64,000 nucleotides of DNA from Macropodus opercularis (taxonomy: Eukaryota; Chordata; Actinopteri; Anabantiformes; Osphronemidae): assembly GCA_030770545.1 (NCBI GenBank), contig CM061098.1, forward strand, positions 19,004,501 through 19,068,500, read 5' to 3'. A model generated the notes under the pieces. It searched no databases and was not told the origin of the DNA. It was given only the letters and a program-made list of their open reading frames with translations. Every line of letters starts with the position of its first letter. Within the stretch, counting starts at the first letter, position 1. The translations under genes and the position numbers were made by a program. This document shows, piece by piece, positions 1 through 11,507 of this stretch.

Positions 1-1250
1 TTCTGCGTTTGTTTGTTCATTTACTGTGAATGTTTTTGTGGACATTTACTGTGAAGTGGTCTCTCAGGTGTAGTGAAACCAGGCTGCCCTTCATGTGTTA
101 ATTAAGACTGGCACTGAGCAGTTTCAGCCTATGAACCGTCAGCACTGATCACACAAAGGCTAATGGTGAGTTTAAGCCAGCATTTTATGGCTCCGTGCTA
201 AAGTGAAAGCTCCTGGGAAGTTTGTCTTCATCCTACCATCCTCTCATCGGCAGTAAAAGCCTCCATTACAGCACAGGGTGGAGAGGGAATGCAGTGAGCC
301 ACAGGGCAGCAGTTACACAGACCGATAACCTGCAAATCCCACCCAGGGGCCAAGGAGCCGCTTCAGCCTGGGACAGAGCAGAGACGTGGTCCGACCGCAA
401 CTTCACTACCAGCCGAGCAGAGGCAACATAAGGTCAGACAGCTGAAGATCATAATAATGATGGAGTCTGAAGGCGAAGGTCAGAATGTTTGTTGTTCTTT
501 CCTACATCATCACCTATAAGCGCTGGAGTAACTCCAGAGTCTGATTTTAGTGGGACCACTTCAACATACAAGCATCAGAATCACTGGATTCAAATGATTT
601 ATCTTCCCTTTTCTTTATGATCCATTCAGTCATAGAATTCTAATACGTAAACTGTAAAAGTGTAATTGTACTGAAATTTGCCTGTGAACCTTATACTTAT
701 TTTAACCTTATCTGGGCTGAGTAGGAAGACCGGACCGTTGCTCCATGGTCCAACGCATGGAGGTACGTTTGGAAACCAAGGTCCCCGAGTCTGGATGCGT
801 GAAGAGGCACAGAATCCAAGCTGAGGTCCTGCACCTCATGCTTCCCTCTACTGACAAGCTTTATGGAGAGGCTGCCTTCATTTTCCAGCTGGACTTTCAA
901 ACACCTTGTTTAATGACCACAAATCACTAAACCAAAAAGGAAGGTGAGAGACACCTGAACATGACTCAGTCACATACTGGATGCAGCTTCTACCTTCAGC
1001 CAACATTTCACTATTCATTCATTTTTCATTGGTCTATCTTTGGTGATTCTAGTTTACATCAGAAAGTGTTTTAACAAATTCTGGGTTTTCGTGAACTCTG
1101 TTTGCAATGAATCTATATAATACTCGTTGTACGTTACAGAAATAAATGACGTTTTTGATGATGTCAGTTTTATGAAGAAGCACCAGTAGTGATTGTGACA
1201 GAGATAATGTGACTGTGCTCTGAGCTGATGATTTTTCATTCCTGCATTTG
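1..1250. other. Sequence beyond the 3' end of slc7a11; no gene seen
   Basis: No reading frame here has splice borders or a recognisable family. The short open frames on both strands lack any domain signature. The region lies past the stop codon of the minus-strand slc7a11 gene, so part of it could be 3' untranslated sequence if polyadenylation is distal. Confidence 0.5.
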
Positions 1251-1251
1251 T

Positions 1252-1300
1252 CTTCTCTACAGGCTGTGAACAGTCGGTAGGTTCACAGCCTGTAGAGAAG
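1252..1300. repeat. Perfect 20-bp inverted repeat with 9-nt loop
   Basis: The left arm CTTCTCTACAGGCTGTGAAC (1252-1271) is exactly reverse-complementary to the right arm at 1281-1300. The loop is the nine bases 1272-1280. The loop motif GTCGGTAG recurs just after the right arm (1301-1308), which suggests a small fold-back or template-switch duplication. It lies about 430 bp beyond the slc7a11 stop codon on the downstream side, so it could form a hairpin in a long 3' UTR. Confidence 0.9.
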
Positions 1301-1650
1301 GTCGGTAGGTCGGTGGAGGCGAGGCCGCGTAGCTGGAGACAGGAAGATTTCACCCACAGGTTGTGCGTTTGAAACATCCACCACGCTGCTAGTGTGTCTA
1401 GCTGTTCCCTTCCCTATCATCAGAGCAAGGCAGTACGAGTACTTTGCAGTTCAAGCTCGAGTCAAAGGATTTGAAGGCGACACACTCAGCTCCACATGTG
1501 TACACATTGTGAAACTGACCTTGTGTAGCTCGAGCATATGTGTCATTGTGTGATTTATGTCTAAACCTAACTGTTACATACATATTTACAAGGCGCAAAC
1601 AAACAATGACACAAAGCATTTTCACTTCCTCGTGTTTTCTAGTCTGACAT

Positions 1651-1656
1651 TTTAAT
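1651..1656 (-). promoter_or_regulatory. Candidate slc7a11 polyadenylation signal (ATTAAA)
   Basis: On the minus strand this hexamer reads ATTAAA, the commonest variant of AATAAA, about 75 bp past the slc7a11 stop codon. No AATAAA was found on the minus strand between here and the stop. Position and sequence are compatible with a short 3' UTR, but there is no transcript evidence and a distal site is equally possible. Confidence 0.3.
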
Positions 1657-1730
1657 GGAGTCTTTTGGAGACAATAGTGCGTGTTTCTGATGTGAGGGCA
1701 GGAAGGAGGACACGCAGCGTTCGCGTCTTG

Positions 1731-4700
1731 TTATTGCTCAGCAGGGACGACCTCCAAGATGATCTGTAAGGTTCTGTTGAAGGAATCTGAGAACAGAGAG
1801 AGAAGCAAATCAGCGCCGCATTCTGACCTAATCATGGGACTAAAAGCCTCATTTATAAATCAGCAAGACCGTGATCAGTAGAATATGATGAAATGATGCA
1901 CTGCTAGCGAGCATAGTGTGAATTGACACATTCATAATTATTTATTGTAGCATTGCAAAATGTTTTAGTTGGCTTGAACTTGCTCATGTTATTGCTGCCT
2001 CAGTTGCTTTCAACAGAGCAAACAGCTTGATCATCTTTGGGTTAAACTAAGCCTTTTATATTAACATTTCATTAGTCTCCTTTAGTTGGTTTAGTGATAT
2101 CGTGCTCAGAAATCAATCAGTAAATTGTTCTCAGCAGCTCTTTCTTACTTTCTGTACCCCTACATTTTGTAGTTTTTCCTTTGATTCATACTGTATATAA
2201 TCTCTTTTTTAAACCTATTCAACCTGTCATGTGTACAGATTAGGATAAGGGGTAACAGTAGCTCAGTTCTGAAGTACCTAAAGCCCTCTGGAGCCACGCC
2301 GGTCTGTTGGTGTAGTATATGAAGATGTAGTACGCTGGGAATCCAGTGAGGGAAATGGCAAATCCGATCCCAGTGTTCACTGGGTCGGAGTACAGAGACA
2401 GAAAGACCATGAAGAAGCACGTGAAGCAGAAAATCACTGGGATGACGAGCGGGACCTGTGGATAGTCAGATATATCTGTTATTGCCTCATATACTGTATG
2501 TTTAAATGTACGCAGATGTGTTTTACAGTTTTACTTTGCTGTCACAGGTAGTGTTACTGTTAGGTAGACTCTGTTTTCTACCATCTAGGCAGTTTTGCCA
2601 GCACAGCTGCAGCCCTGCATGTGGCCAGACACTGACCTTGAAGGGTCGGGGAAGATCAGGCTTTGTGTATCTGAGGTAAATTAACCCCAGGACCACTACA
2701 CCAATAAACAGCCACCGCAGGAAGCTCATGAAGTTCAGCAGACTGTAGAGGTCTCCCACAAACAGCTGCAGCAGCGTCATAGGGTACTGAAACACACACA
2801 CATAGACACAATGCTAGCGACTAGCAGTGCTGTGATGAATGCTAGTTGTTATTAGCGTCGTCCGTTGACGTGTGAGTCACGTTGATGCTGACCAGTATGA
2901 GAACAGCAGCCAGGGGAGTGTGTCTGCGCACATGGATCATTGATAAGACCTCGGGGAGCTGTCCTTCACGTGACGCCACGTAGAACATTCTGGTGAACAC
3001 ACGTGGGCACAGAAACACCACAATGAGATCTGATATGGAAAGAAACTAACCACAGCCCGCCAAGAGCGCATCTGTACCTTGACAAGGCAAACTGGCCGCC
3101 GTTCATGGAGCCAAAGCAGGACAAGGCCACAAACACTGGGACCGCTACTGAAAAGTTCCCCATCAACTTCTCTGCAAATGTCTGTGAGAGGAGGAGAAAC
3201 AAAGGAAGAAACGCTGAGCAGCCTTTAGAAAAGCCACCACCAGCGGTGTCATCTGGGCAGGGTTCTAGGAGACCTCGCCTAAGCTTGTGCCGTCTTACGT
3301 GAGCCAACCAACATTTAAAGCCAACAGTTCAAAGTGCAGTTTCAAATCTTTACATCTACAGCTTGTGTTAAGATCAAACACAAAAGGAACTGGAGCAGTT
3401 GACCAGCTACTGGCAGTAATGATCATAAATGGGTCATTCAAAAGCTGCTTATTATTCATGGAGCCACTGACTGATTAGTCACAGCCCTGGCTTGTACAGA
3501 CAAACACATCTGTCAGGAAAAAACAGGAATTAGTGCAGTGTATTGGTAAACACAGATTTAATGATGTCACATAATGTGATTACTATGCAATGATGCAATA
3601 GATCCTGTTAGAGACACCTGTCACAGACCGAATGTCTCCCACACCAGCCACTGAAACAGGATTATCACAAAAATAACACGTCACACTGTGCAGTTGTCAT
3701 CATGTGTGTTAGATTCAAGAAACTCATAGCGCTGCACAGTTTGTGCTGTAGAGGTTCTGCTACGCATCACTAACAAGAGAACAGTCATCAGTGACCCTCA
3801 GCTGTTGGCTGATTAAATACAACAAAAGCTCAACTGAAGAAAACTCACTGGCACCAACAAAGCCTGCGTTTCTCAAAGACCAATGAAAGAATGCGGCTCA
3901 GACAGCGAGTCTAAAATTACGAAGTGCGCCTTCAACCTCCTCGAGCCAAGTTTTACACTTGAGTTAATTAAGTTTGAGATGTAAAGTTAAGCTGTGAGGA
4001 AGGAAGCGCAGACAGTAATCGATTTATCCCATCACAGCCTCTAAGAACAGCTAAATGCTCCTAACGCCGTCTTAAGGTGCTTCTATCACTCATCATGCAC
4101 AGGGCAATAAAACTAAGTGCATTACAAAAGATCAGACATCTCTTAGTGAATGAGTTTTACAGTAGCACTGATGGCAGACCTCAGTCTAATAAGCAGCCAA
4201 AGCTGTGATGTGATTAGCATTAACAGAGCTAAGATGGAACAATCACATTAGCAGCTGCTGGGAAACCGAGCTGTCGGATGTCAGAATGTCATGTTAAGTG
4301 CAGGAAGCAACGCGGTTCTCACTTTAGAGCTAACGTCACTACTGCAGCCCGTCAAACAGACAAATGTCAGCAATATTCATATCAAGATCTGTTATTGATT
4401 CCCTTGGCAGGTTATTTATTTATTTGCTCATTTCATGTGTCTAAATAGCGTCAGGTTCTAGTTTTCTAGGACTCCAGTCCAGCTGTCCTTCATCAGACAT
4501 GAGCATGCACGGTGCTGTCACATAGTGGTACATCTACCAGCTGTACTGTACACCACCACAACCACCAAGTCCCCTTCCACAGGCCCTGGGGAGTAGAGCC
4601 TCAAAGACACAGGGGCGAGGATTATGTAAGTAAACGGACTTTATTCATTGGTTGATTTCTGTCTTCTGTGAAACTGCCAACCTCAGTGACTTTCAACCTG

Positions 4701-6318
4701 TATTAAACTGTTTTTGAAATGGCTGAATTGCCTGAATGGTAGGTGACATGGGGGGTGGCATGGTAGGTGGATTGGTAGGTGACATGGGGGGTGGCATGGT
4801 GGGTGACATGGTAGGTGACATGGTGGATGAGATGTTGGGTGGCATGGGGGGTAGTGGGTAGTGCTCTTGCCTCACAGCAGAAAGCTGAGTTTCTGTGTGG
4901 GGTTTGTTCCCCCCAGGTCTCTGGGCTCGTCCCCATGCAGTCAGGCTGGTTTTAGACTCACTGTCTGACTGAGGGTCAGGACAGACTGGTGTGAAGGTGA
5001 GTGGTTCTCTCTCTGTCTGTGGTCCTGTGATGGACTCGTTCCAGGGTGAACCCACCTCCTGCCTGATCGCCAGACGCGATGACTAGTAAATAGTAGTATT
5101 GTGGCACTTACCACTGCTACAGCCTGCGAGGCCAGGAGCTCCTCTGCCGACATCACTGTGTAGTACGCCACGTTAGTTAGCACATAGCAGGAGCTCACAA
5201 TTGCCATGGAGATACAGATAGCTAATGGCACAGTCCTGAGGGCAGGAGGGAGAACAACCACGTTACTAGACTGTCATTGTTTGACCTCTATTCCACCCTC
5301 TGCTCCCTGTAGATTCCTCTGACTTCCTTTATGAAAATAAACCAATAGGCTCCTTGAGTTACTGACAAATACGTCTGGTGACCGATTTCAGGAGGAGTCG
5401 CCACTAATCTAAAGAAGCTGTTAATGTAATACTAGCCAACACATGGAGCATTTTGAATCACGACAGATATTGAGCCCACACTGACCACATTTAGCTGACT
5501 CACAAACACTACCAGGTCTTAAGAACTTGTGGCTACTGGTATTTCATTGTTTTTTAAATGACTTCCTAAATTCCAACGGTGTTGCTCTGGAGTCTACTCC
5601 ATTAGTGCCACTAATAACCTTTTGCCTTTCGTTCCACTGGCCCCAGCTGGTCGAGGCAGACGGACGTCCACCCTGAGCCTGCTACCAAATTCTATGAAGA
5701 AACACCTTTGACCAGGTAACAATGAATAAAGTGATATAAAATATAAAAACTCATTTATATATTTAAGTCATTATATCACTAAATTGATAATATTTGTGGG
5801 TTTGTTCCTTTGGGCACCATGCTTTTTGGCCTCCAGCATCCATGGGCTTCTATGAAGCTAGTGATTAGCGGCCAACGTAGCTAGTGGGCCCAGGCGTCCA
5901 GCCAGACCCGACTCCCCCATCGCAGCTCGGTTCCATTTTGACCTACTATATAGTTTGTGTTAGCGACAATTTAAATCAAAATCTGGAGACTCGTAATCCT
6001 GCCAGATGCCCAGCGAGCGTGACGCTAGACTCAACTGAAGTCTGTTAATAGGTGTTTATGAACCAAACCTGATGGAATAGACTCACCTCTCAGGGTTCTC
6101 TACTTCCTCTGTCACGAAGTTCAGGTAGAACCTGGAAAAGAACCAGCTCTTGTGATGAAAGTGGTGGAAGCTAAATGCGTTTGGCTCCGTGTCCACTGTA
6201 AATGGACCAAACCTACCAGCCGGCATACGCATACATCCCAGAGTAGAAGGCCAGAGGCATAGCCGACAGCTTCACGCTGTTCACATCAAAAGCATTCTCA
6301 AAGTTTTTGGTCTCCCCT

Positions 6319-6349
<31 letters not shown>

Positions 6350-9300
6350 GTCCTGTATGAAAGTGAAACTCAGCTCCAGAAACACTCAGACTGGCTTTGT
6401 CTCCATGTAGATATGGACAGAAGCTCATTTAACGGTTCAAATGCTCAGGCAGACGCTACACTGCTAAACGCCTGCTGAGAGGACGCTGTGAAAGACGGAC
6501 CTTGCTGCTTGCTGTGAGCAGCTGGGAGTCACATTCTGCAAGGCTTCAAGGTTAGATGCAGAGGACAGAGCGAGTTGTCGTGCCGTGTGACGTACCGTTA
6601 AAAAGCTGGTACATCCCAGGCACTATGATCATGCCAATGGCCAGAAGCTTGCTGAAGGTGAGGAAGATCTGGACCCTGGCTGTCCACGTCACGCTCATAC
6701 TGTTAAGGTACATGACAGACGCTGGAAACACAGACAGACCATGTCAAGGCATCCATCTTATTTCTGAATGCAAGTAAAACAGCAGCTTAGCTTTTTTACA
6801 TGTTTGTGTATCTAGACCATAGCTATTATCTGATTGACCCTCTATGCTCAATAAAGCTTCGTTGTATCTTCAGGACCCACTTTGCTCTGGTTTTCTACTG
6901 TTGTCTTGTTGCTGCCCCGACTCCAGTTCTTCATTGGTCTTATGTTTGTCATCGTGTACTGCTCAAAGATTTTAAGATTGACTATTTAAAATGCTTTCAG
7001 ATCATTACATCAATACAGTGTTGTCACGTTCTGTCCTGCTGGTCTGGAAGATTGAACCAGCAAACGTCATTTAATGTCTGGTTGCCCTGTTTTTGTGTTT
7101 GTGTCTTTGCAGCCTTGTAGCTTTTGTGCCTGAAGGACGTTGTAGTTCTGTGTGAATGGCAGGAGAACAATGGTCTGGTGCACTGTGGCGCCTGAGGACA
7201 GCGACGCTGTGCCTCCTGCCAGAGTAGGAACCTACTGATCCATATGTGTGTGCTGATATGAGGCTGGTCTGCAAGCGTCCAGATCTCTGCACAGTTGTTG
7301 TATTCTTCTAATGCACTTCATACGTACTTATGCCGATGGCGGTGGCCAGTTTAACAGCCATGGGAGGGATGTCACACGGCATGAACAGAGGCTCCAGGAT
7401 GTACTGACCGAAGGCCAGTGAGATGACCGCCATGCCCGCCGGCCTTCAGGACACACAGGAAGTTCAAACTCAAGTTCAAACGTGAAATACAATGATAATG
7501 GATGAAAAAAGAAACACTAGTTCTAGCAGCAGACGCCCTCTCTGCTTTAAACTACGCTGAAACCTTCCTTTCTGACAAAGCTGATGGTTCCAGATGGTTC
7601 TGGTTTCTCTGATCCATCTCTTAGTTCAGCTGCTACAGGCTTAGATGCTGGAACCTCCTTCATTCACTGAGCTCCTCTGGTTTTCTATCTATTCCATCCA
7701 CTAACATGCCTCCATGTTCACATGTGACTAACTTTGTCTCTGTTCTCTCCTAGTTGTGTTTCTCTCTTTCTGTCTCTCTCTATTCTCATCTCCAGGTATC
7801 GTCAGACTCAGAGTCGTGTGTCTCAGTGTTCAGCTGCTGGTCCAACCATCCTGCCTGAGTCTGTTGTTGTTGTTGTTCTTCTTCTTCTTCTTCTTCTTTT
7901 CTCTCTTCTCTATCCCTTCACTCCAACCAGTCAAGGCAGATGTTCTCCCACTGATCCTGGGTCTGCTGGAGGTTTCTTCCTCTATAGAGGAATTCAAAGC
8001 TGCTCTATGTGGGATTTGTTGGGTCTAGTTGTGTCAGGTCTTAAACCTCACTTGTAAAGTGCCTTAACATAACAGTTGTTGTGAGTTGGGGCTATAGAAA
8101 TCAAACTGTATTGGACGGAATAGCCAGTGTAAAGTGTTGAATTATCCTTAAGCTCAATGGTTTAGCTCATTGCAGTAGTTTATTGATTGACACAATGGGA
8201 ATACATATATTTCATATCACCACGGACCCATAACTTCCATCTACTTAATGGAAAGATTATGAACCATGTGCAGCACATATTTGAACTAATCTGTTGTGAC
8301 TCCTGGTTCTTAGGGGTTAAATAAATGCAGCAGCTTTAAACTTCTATCCATCAATATTTCTAAGTTTTACTTGTGAGGATGTTTCCAGATAATGAAATAG
8401 AGTTTATAGAAATAGAAATCATAACGCATTCATTAGGACCAGCTGGTTTAGTGCCTCTTCTGTTACACTGATCTGAGAAACAAGCCTTTTGACTAATGAG
8501 ACCTGTCATTTTTAAATACACTACACAACATATTATATAATTAGAAACTAAGCTAAAATAGTTGTGAGACTGAAGTAATGTCTTTACAAACATATAATGG
8601 AAAATATAAATGAGCAACGTCATATATTAGCAGTGATGACGAAGGCTGACATGTGGACTTAACGTTGAAAATATAATAACATTCAGTGTCAACATGTTTC
8701 CTCACGCTGACACTGAATATTTAAGCATGTTGAGGTTCCTGAACAGCCTCAAATGAAACAAAGTCCACCACGGTCCCACCGGTCTTTGCTCAGCAGTTAC
8801 TCAGCTGATATGACTGTGTTTAATACAGCGTGTTCCCACAGCAGCAGCACCGTACGCACTGGCCGTGAGTTTGTCCGCAGTCTGGGCTTCAGTGGGAATC
8901 AAATAAGGTTGACCGCTTCCACGGCTCATCTTGTGGCTCTTCAGGATTTCCCCCTTCATTTCCCCCAGCAGCCACTGAGCTGCTATAGCCGAGAAAATCT
9001 CTCTTTGTCTCTCTCATTTTTGTTTTCATTCGCCGGCTCTGTCTTTGTGCGTTTCCCATGGTCTCTGCTCGCCTGGGGCCAGTATGAAATTGGCCAGATC
9101 AGGAGGCCACCACTGTTTGCACTACCTCGCCTTGGCTGCACATACAGCATTTCTCACCTCCATCCATTTCACAAGGGAGCTACGTATTTAGGTTTTTAGA
9201 TCAAACTCTTACGCTATGCAGGTCCCTACAGAAATGTGGCTAATTAATGGTAGTGAGTATGTGTGTCCTCACAGAGTGATGTGGCCCACTCCTGCTTTTC

Positions 9301-11099
9301 AAGTAAATCAGCATTACCTTATAGCAATAAGATCAGCCCAGAGCCTCACGAACGCCAGCTGAGGTCCGAAGGCTTCCAATATGTAAGTGTAGTGTCCACC
9401 AGACTTCTTTATACACGTCCCCAGCTCAGCGTAACACAGGGCTCCTGCAGAAACAGAGGAGACAGATTAGATCTGGCTCAGAAGCAAGGAGTCAGGCACA
9501 AAGCCGAGCCTCAGCCACATAGGGACGCCAGCACCAACATATATTACTGTGGGAGCCTCAGTGTCTCAGCCATAACTTCAGAAACAAGGTTTAGGTGGAT
9601 GCAACGTGACCCGTTCTCTGGGGGAATTTCCGACCATGTTGGAAATTCTGGTTTCTTCAGTCATCATTTTCATCTTTAGTTTGTTGTTGTGTGTTGTGAT
9701 TAATGTTTTATTGTGGATTAGTGTTTCATTTATGTCCAGGCTGTTTCCCGTCCTCGTCCCCCCTCATTGATTCAGACCGAGGACAACCTGCTATGTGTCT
9801 CGTCTTCAGTCCATTCTCTTGCTGTAACCTCTCAAACGCTGACTCGGTTCTATGTACGTTCAGAGAATAGAGTTTGAAGCAGTAAGACACAACCTGCCCC
9901 TGGTTAGTGAGCAGCACAGCCAGCATCAGAAGCAGGTTTTCAGGAACACAGGGTTTCATCTTAGACACCAAGAGCATGACTCCTTCCTGTCTTTCCACCA
10001 GAATCTAATTTAATGTCTGGGGATCAGGTTTTACCCTAAAACGCCCCCACACACCAAGGGAGAGACGCTGGGATAGATTTGTGCTCCCTGACACTTTTGC
10101 TTGACGTTTGTGTAACACAATGGAACAGTCCAGGAGATTTGATGACCAAGGGGCTGAAGTCCAGGCTTTGTTGTCTGTTCTCATACAAATGAAAAGCTTC
10201 TGAAATGTCACTGGACTAATTTGCTTAATCCTGCCACTGTTCAGAGACAGGCCCTCGGAGCCTGGGCCTTTTGGGCCCTCGGAGGTTAGAGACGTAATTC
10301 TGCTTTTCTCAACATTTCCATGTGCAGCAGTTCTAACGCTCTAACATTTTTAGAATGTACAAACACAGACTTGACTGGCTGCTCTTTTGTCCTGGTTCTT
10401 TGTAGTTTTTCAGCAGTTTGTTTGCTTAGTGCACATCTCCGCTGACTTTTGACAGACCTTGGCTCAAACACACTGAGCAGGCCACAGAGTAAACAGCCCT
10501 AGTACCTGCAGTAGGAACAGACCACAACAACTTGTCCTGGAGATGAAGGTACACACACAATTCCTTAACCATAACATTTAAACCTGACAGCACTGAGCAT
10601 TTTTAAGTGTGTGTATTAGTCGCCTTTAATCAAGTTGTGCTGTACAAACTGTTGTTCACCCAAAAAGCTACTTGTAATTTTAAAAATTGCACAAAGTCCA
10701 TAAAACTTTGCAGAATGAAGTGCAGCTCCTGTGATATGTGCAATTTAGATGTTGCCCAACCAAATAATGTTTTGCTTGCAAGCTTGATGTTTCTCATTGA
10801 TCTCATTGAGCTAACTCACCGAAGAGCGACAGCACACCGCAGGCGATCCACACTATGAGAGACATCCCTACGCTGCCCGAGTTCTTCAGGATGCCCTTTG
10901 GGGAGATGAAGATTCCTGCTCCGATGATGGTCCCAATGATGATGGAGATGCCTCGGAGCAGCGTCACTTTTTTCCCCAGTTCCACCTTTGTCTTTTCCTC
11001 ATCCTGCAGTTTCCCACCAGCGCATGGCTTCGTGTCATTTTGTGCAGCTTTGTGTTCGTTTGTTCCGTCTATGAGAGAAGATATCGACTTCTTGGTCAT
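1731..11099 (-). CDS. slc7a11: Cystine/glutamate antiporter light chain (xCT), complete 12-exon gene
   Basis: This is the light chain of system xc-, which exchanges extracellular cystine for glutamate at the plasma membrane with a 4F2hc (SLC3A2) heavy chain and supplies cysteine for glutathione. Coding exons, in gene order, are 10820-11099, 9318-9444, 7328-7443, 6596-6721, 6217-6316, 6087-6131, 5112-5235, 3078-3181, 2893-2989, 2637-2786, 2278-2455 and 1731-1786. All introns are GT/AG and phases match throughout, giving 1503 nt, 500 residues and TAA. Human xCT has 501. The first transmembrane segment carries SIIIGTIIGAGIFISPKG. Cys159 (the heavy-chain disulfide cysteine, human Cys158), Arg136, Lys199 and Arg397 (human Arg135, Lys198, Arg396) are all kept. 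The C-terminus RTLQIILEVVP matches the family. The ATG at 11099 is the only upstream-most start in frame. No break is seen. An antisense L2, a SINE and a minisatellite sit in introns. Other SLC7 light chains fit less well. Confidence 0.97.
4736..4851 (+). repeat. 12-bp minisatellite, unit ATGGTRGGTGRC
   Basis: About nine or ten imperfect copies of a 12-bp unit lie head to tail in the slc7a11 intron between exons 5112-5235 and 3078-3181. The last unit runs straight into a SINE copy. The unit resembles the SINE head GGCGGCACGGTGG after CpG decay, so the array may have grown from the SINE 5' end. Because 12 is a multiple of 3, the array gives an accidental open frame with Met-Ser-Pro-Thr repeats on the other strand, which is not a gene. 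Confidence 0.8.
4852..5070 (+). repeat. tRNA-derived SINE copy in slc7a11 intron
   Basis: The stretch contains the diagnostic order of the fish SINE seen more completely at 53378: a decayed TAGTGCTCTTGCCTCACAGC head, a GGTCTCTGGGCTCGTCCCC-like middle and a CCTGTGATGGACTCGTTCCA tail block. It lies antisense to slc7a11 and ends about 40 bp from the exon at 5112-5235. CpG positions have largely decayed, so the copy is old. Confidence 0.6.
5631..5690 (+). repeat. Possible L2-family 3' tail scrap
   Basis: A short block with an ordered series (CCCCAGCTGGTCGAGGCAGA, then a CCACCCTGAGCCTG core) resembles the L2 3' untranslated block found intact at 21290-21330 in reverse. It lies in an slc7a11 intron. 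It is too short and diverged to be certain. Confidence 0.35.
6323..6349 (+). repeat. (AC)13 tract forming the acceptor tract of slc7a11 exon 5
   Basis: Read in the gene direction this is a (GT)n run followed by TTGCAG and then exon 6217-6316. The microsatellite therefore replaces an ordinary pyrimidine tract at the splice acceptor. Confidence 0.95.
7520..8114 (+). mobile_element. L2-clade LINE, 3' fragment, in slc7a11 intron (antisense)
   Basis: It starts inside the C-terminal coding end of the L2 reverse transcriptase ORF and runs through the 3' untranslated block. It includes a (GTT)n(CTT)n tract at about 7861-7897 and the tail AAAGTGCCTTAACATAACAG. It can be aligned by eye with the minus-strand copies at 21066 and 36127. 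It is 5' truncated and its terminal tail has decayed, so it cannot move. Orientation is opposite to slc7a11. Confidence 0.85.
8115..10800. other. slc7a11 introns with no other feature except exon 2
   Basis: Apart from the slc7a11 exon at 9318-9444, no additional coding exon, RNA gene or clear repeat was found. Open frames at 8753-9199 and 9263-9679 have no domain signature; the latter partly overlaps the exon on the wrong strand. Confidence 0.5.
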
Positions 11100-11491
11100 C
11101 TTTCGTGAGGCCTAACACACACACTGGCCCCTGGTATCAGTCCCTGTGGTCTGGGCTGGTCTGGACTTGTGTGACTGGTGCAGGCAAAGTTACGATACTG
11201 GGAGAGAAACTAAATTCCTCCTCACACACATCCTCTCTCTCTCCCAGTGTCGCTCTTACCCCTCCGGAGGCTCTTATTGTACAGCCCCCAGTGCCTGCCT
11301 CTGCCTCTTGCTGCTCTCTTCACCAAACCTTTTTCCTGTAGTTCCTCTTTCTGCTTTGCTTTCGTCACAAGCTGTTTGGTTTTCTTTTGTCACTCCGCCC
11401 TCACTCTGTTTCCGCCAAGCCTTTTATTCATGACGGATCTCTGCCTCTCCTAAAAAAACAGCTCTTGCTCACTGGGTTCAGTTGTCGCAAG

Positions 11492-11507
11492 TAATCATGA
11501 CACAGCA
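11492..11507 (+). promoter_or_regulatory. Candidate antioxidant response element upstream of slc7a11
   Basis: The sixteen bases TAATCATGACACAGCA fit every fixed position of the extended ARE consensus TMAnnRTGAYnnnGCR. They lie about 400 bp upstream of the slc7a11 ATG, on the strand opposite to the gene. slc7a11 is a known NRF2 target in mammals, so a functional site here is plausible. The transcription start is not defined by the sequence, so placement within the promoter is inference. Confidence 0.5.

Noticed and set aside
4693..5055. Minus-strand 120-codon frame with Met-Ser-Pro-Thr/Pro repeats
   Set aside because: It is the translation of the 12-bp minisatellite and the adjoining SINE; no start context or splice support.
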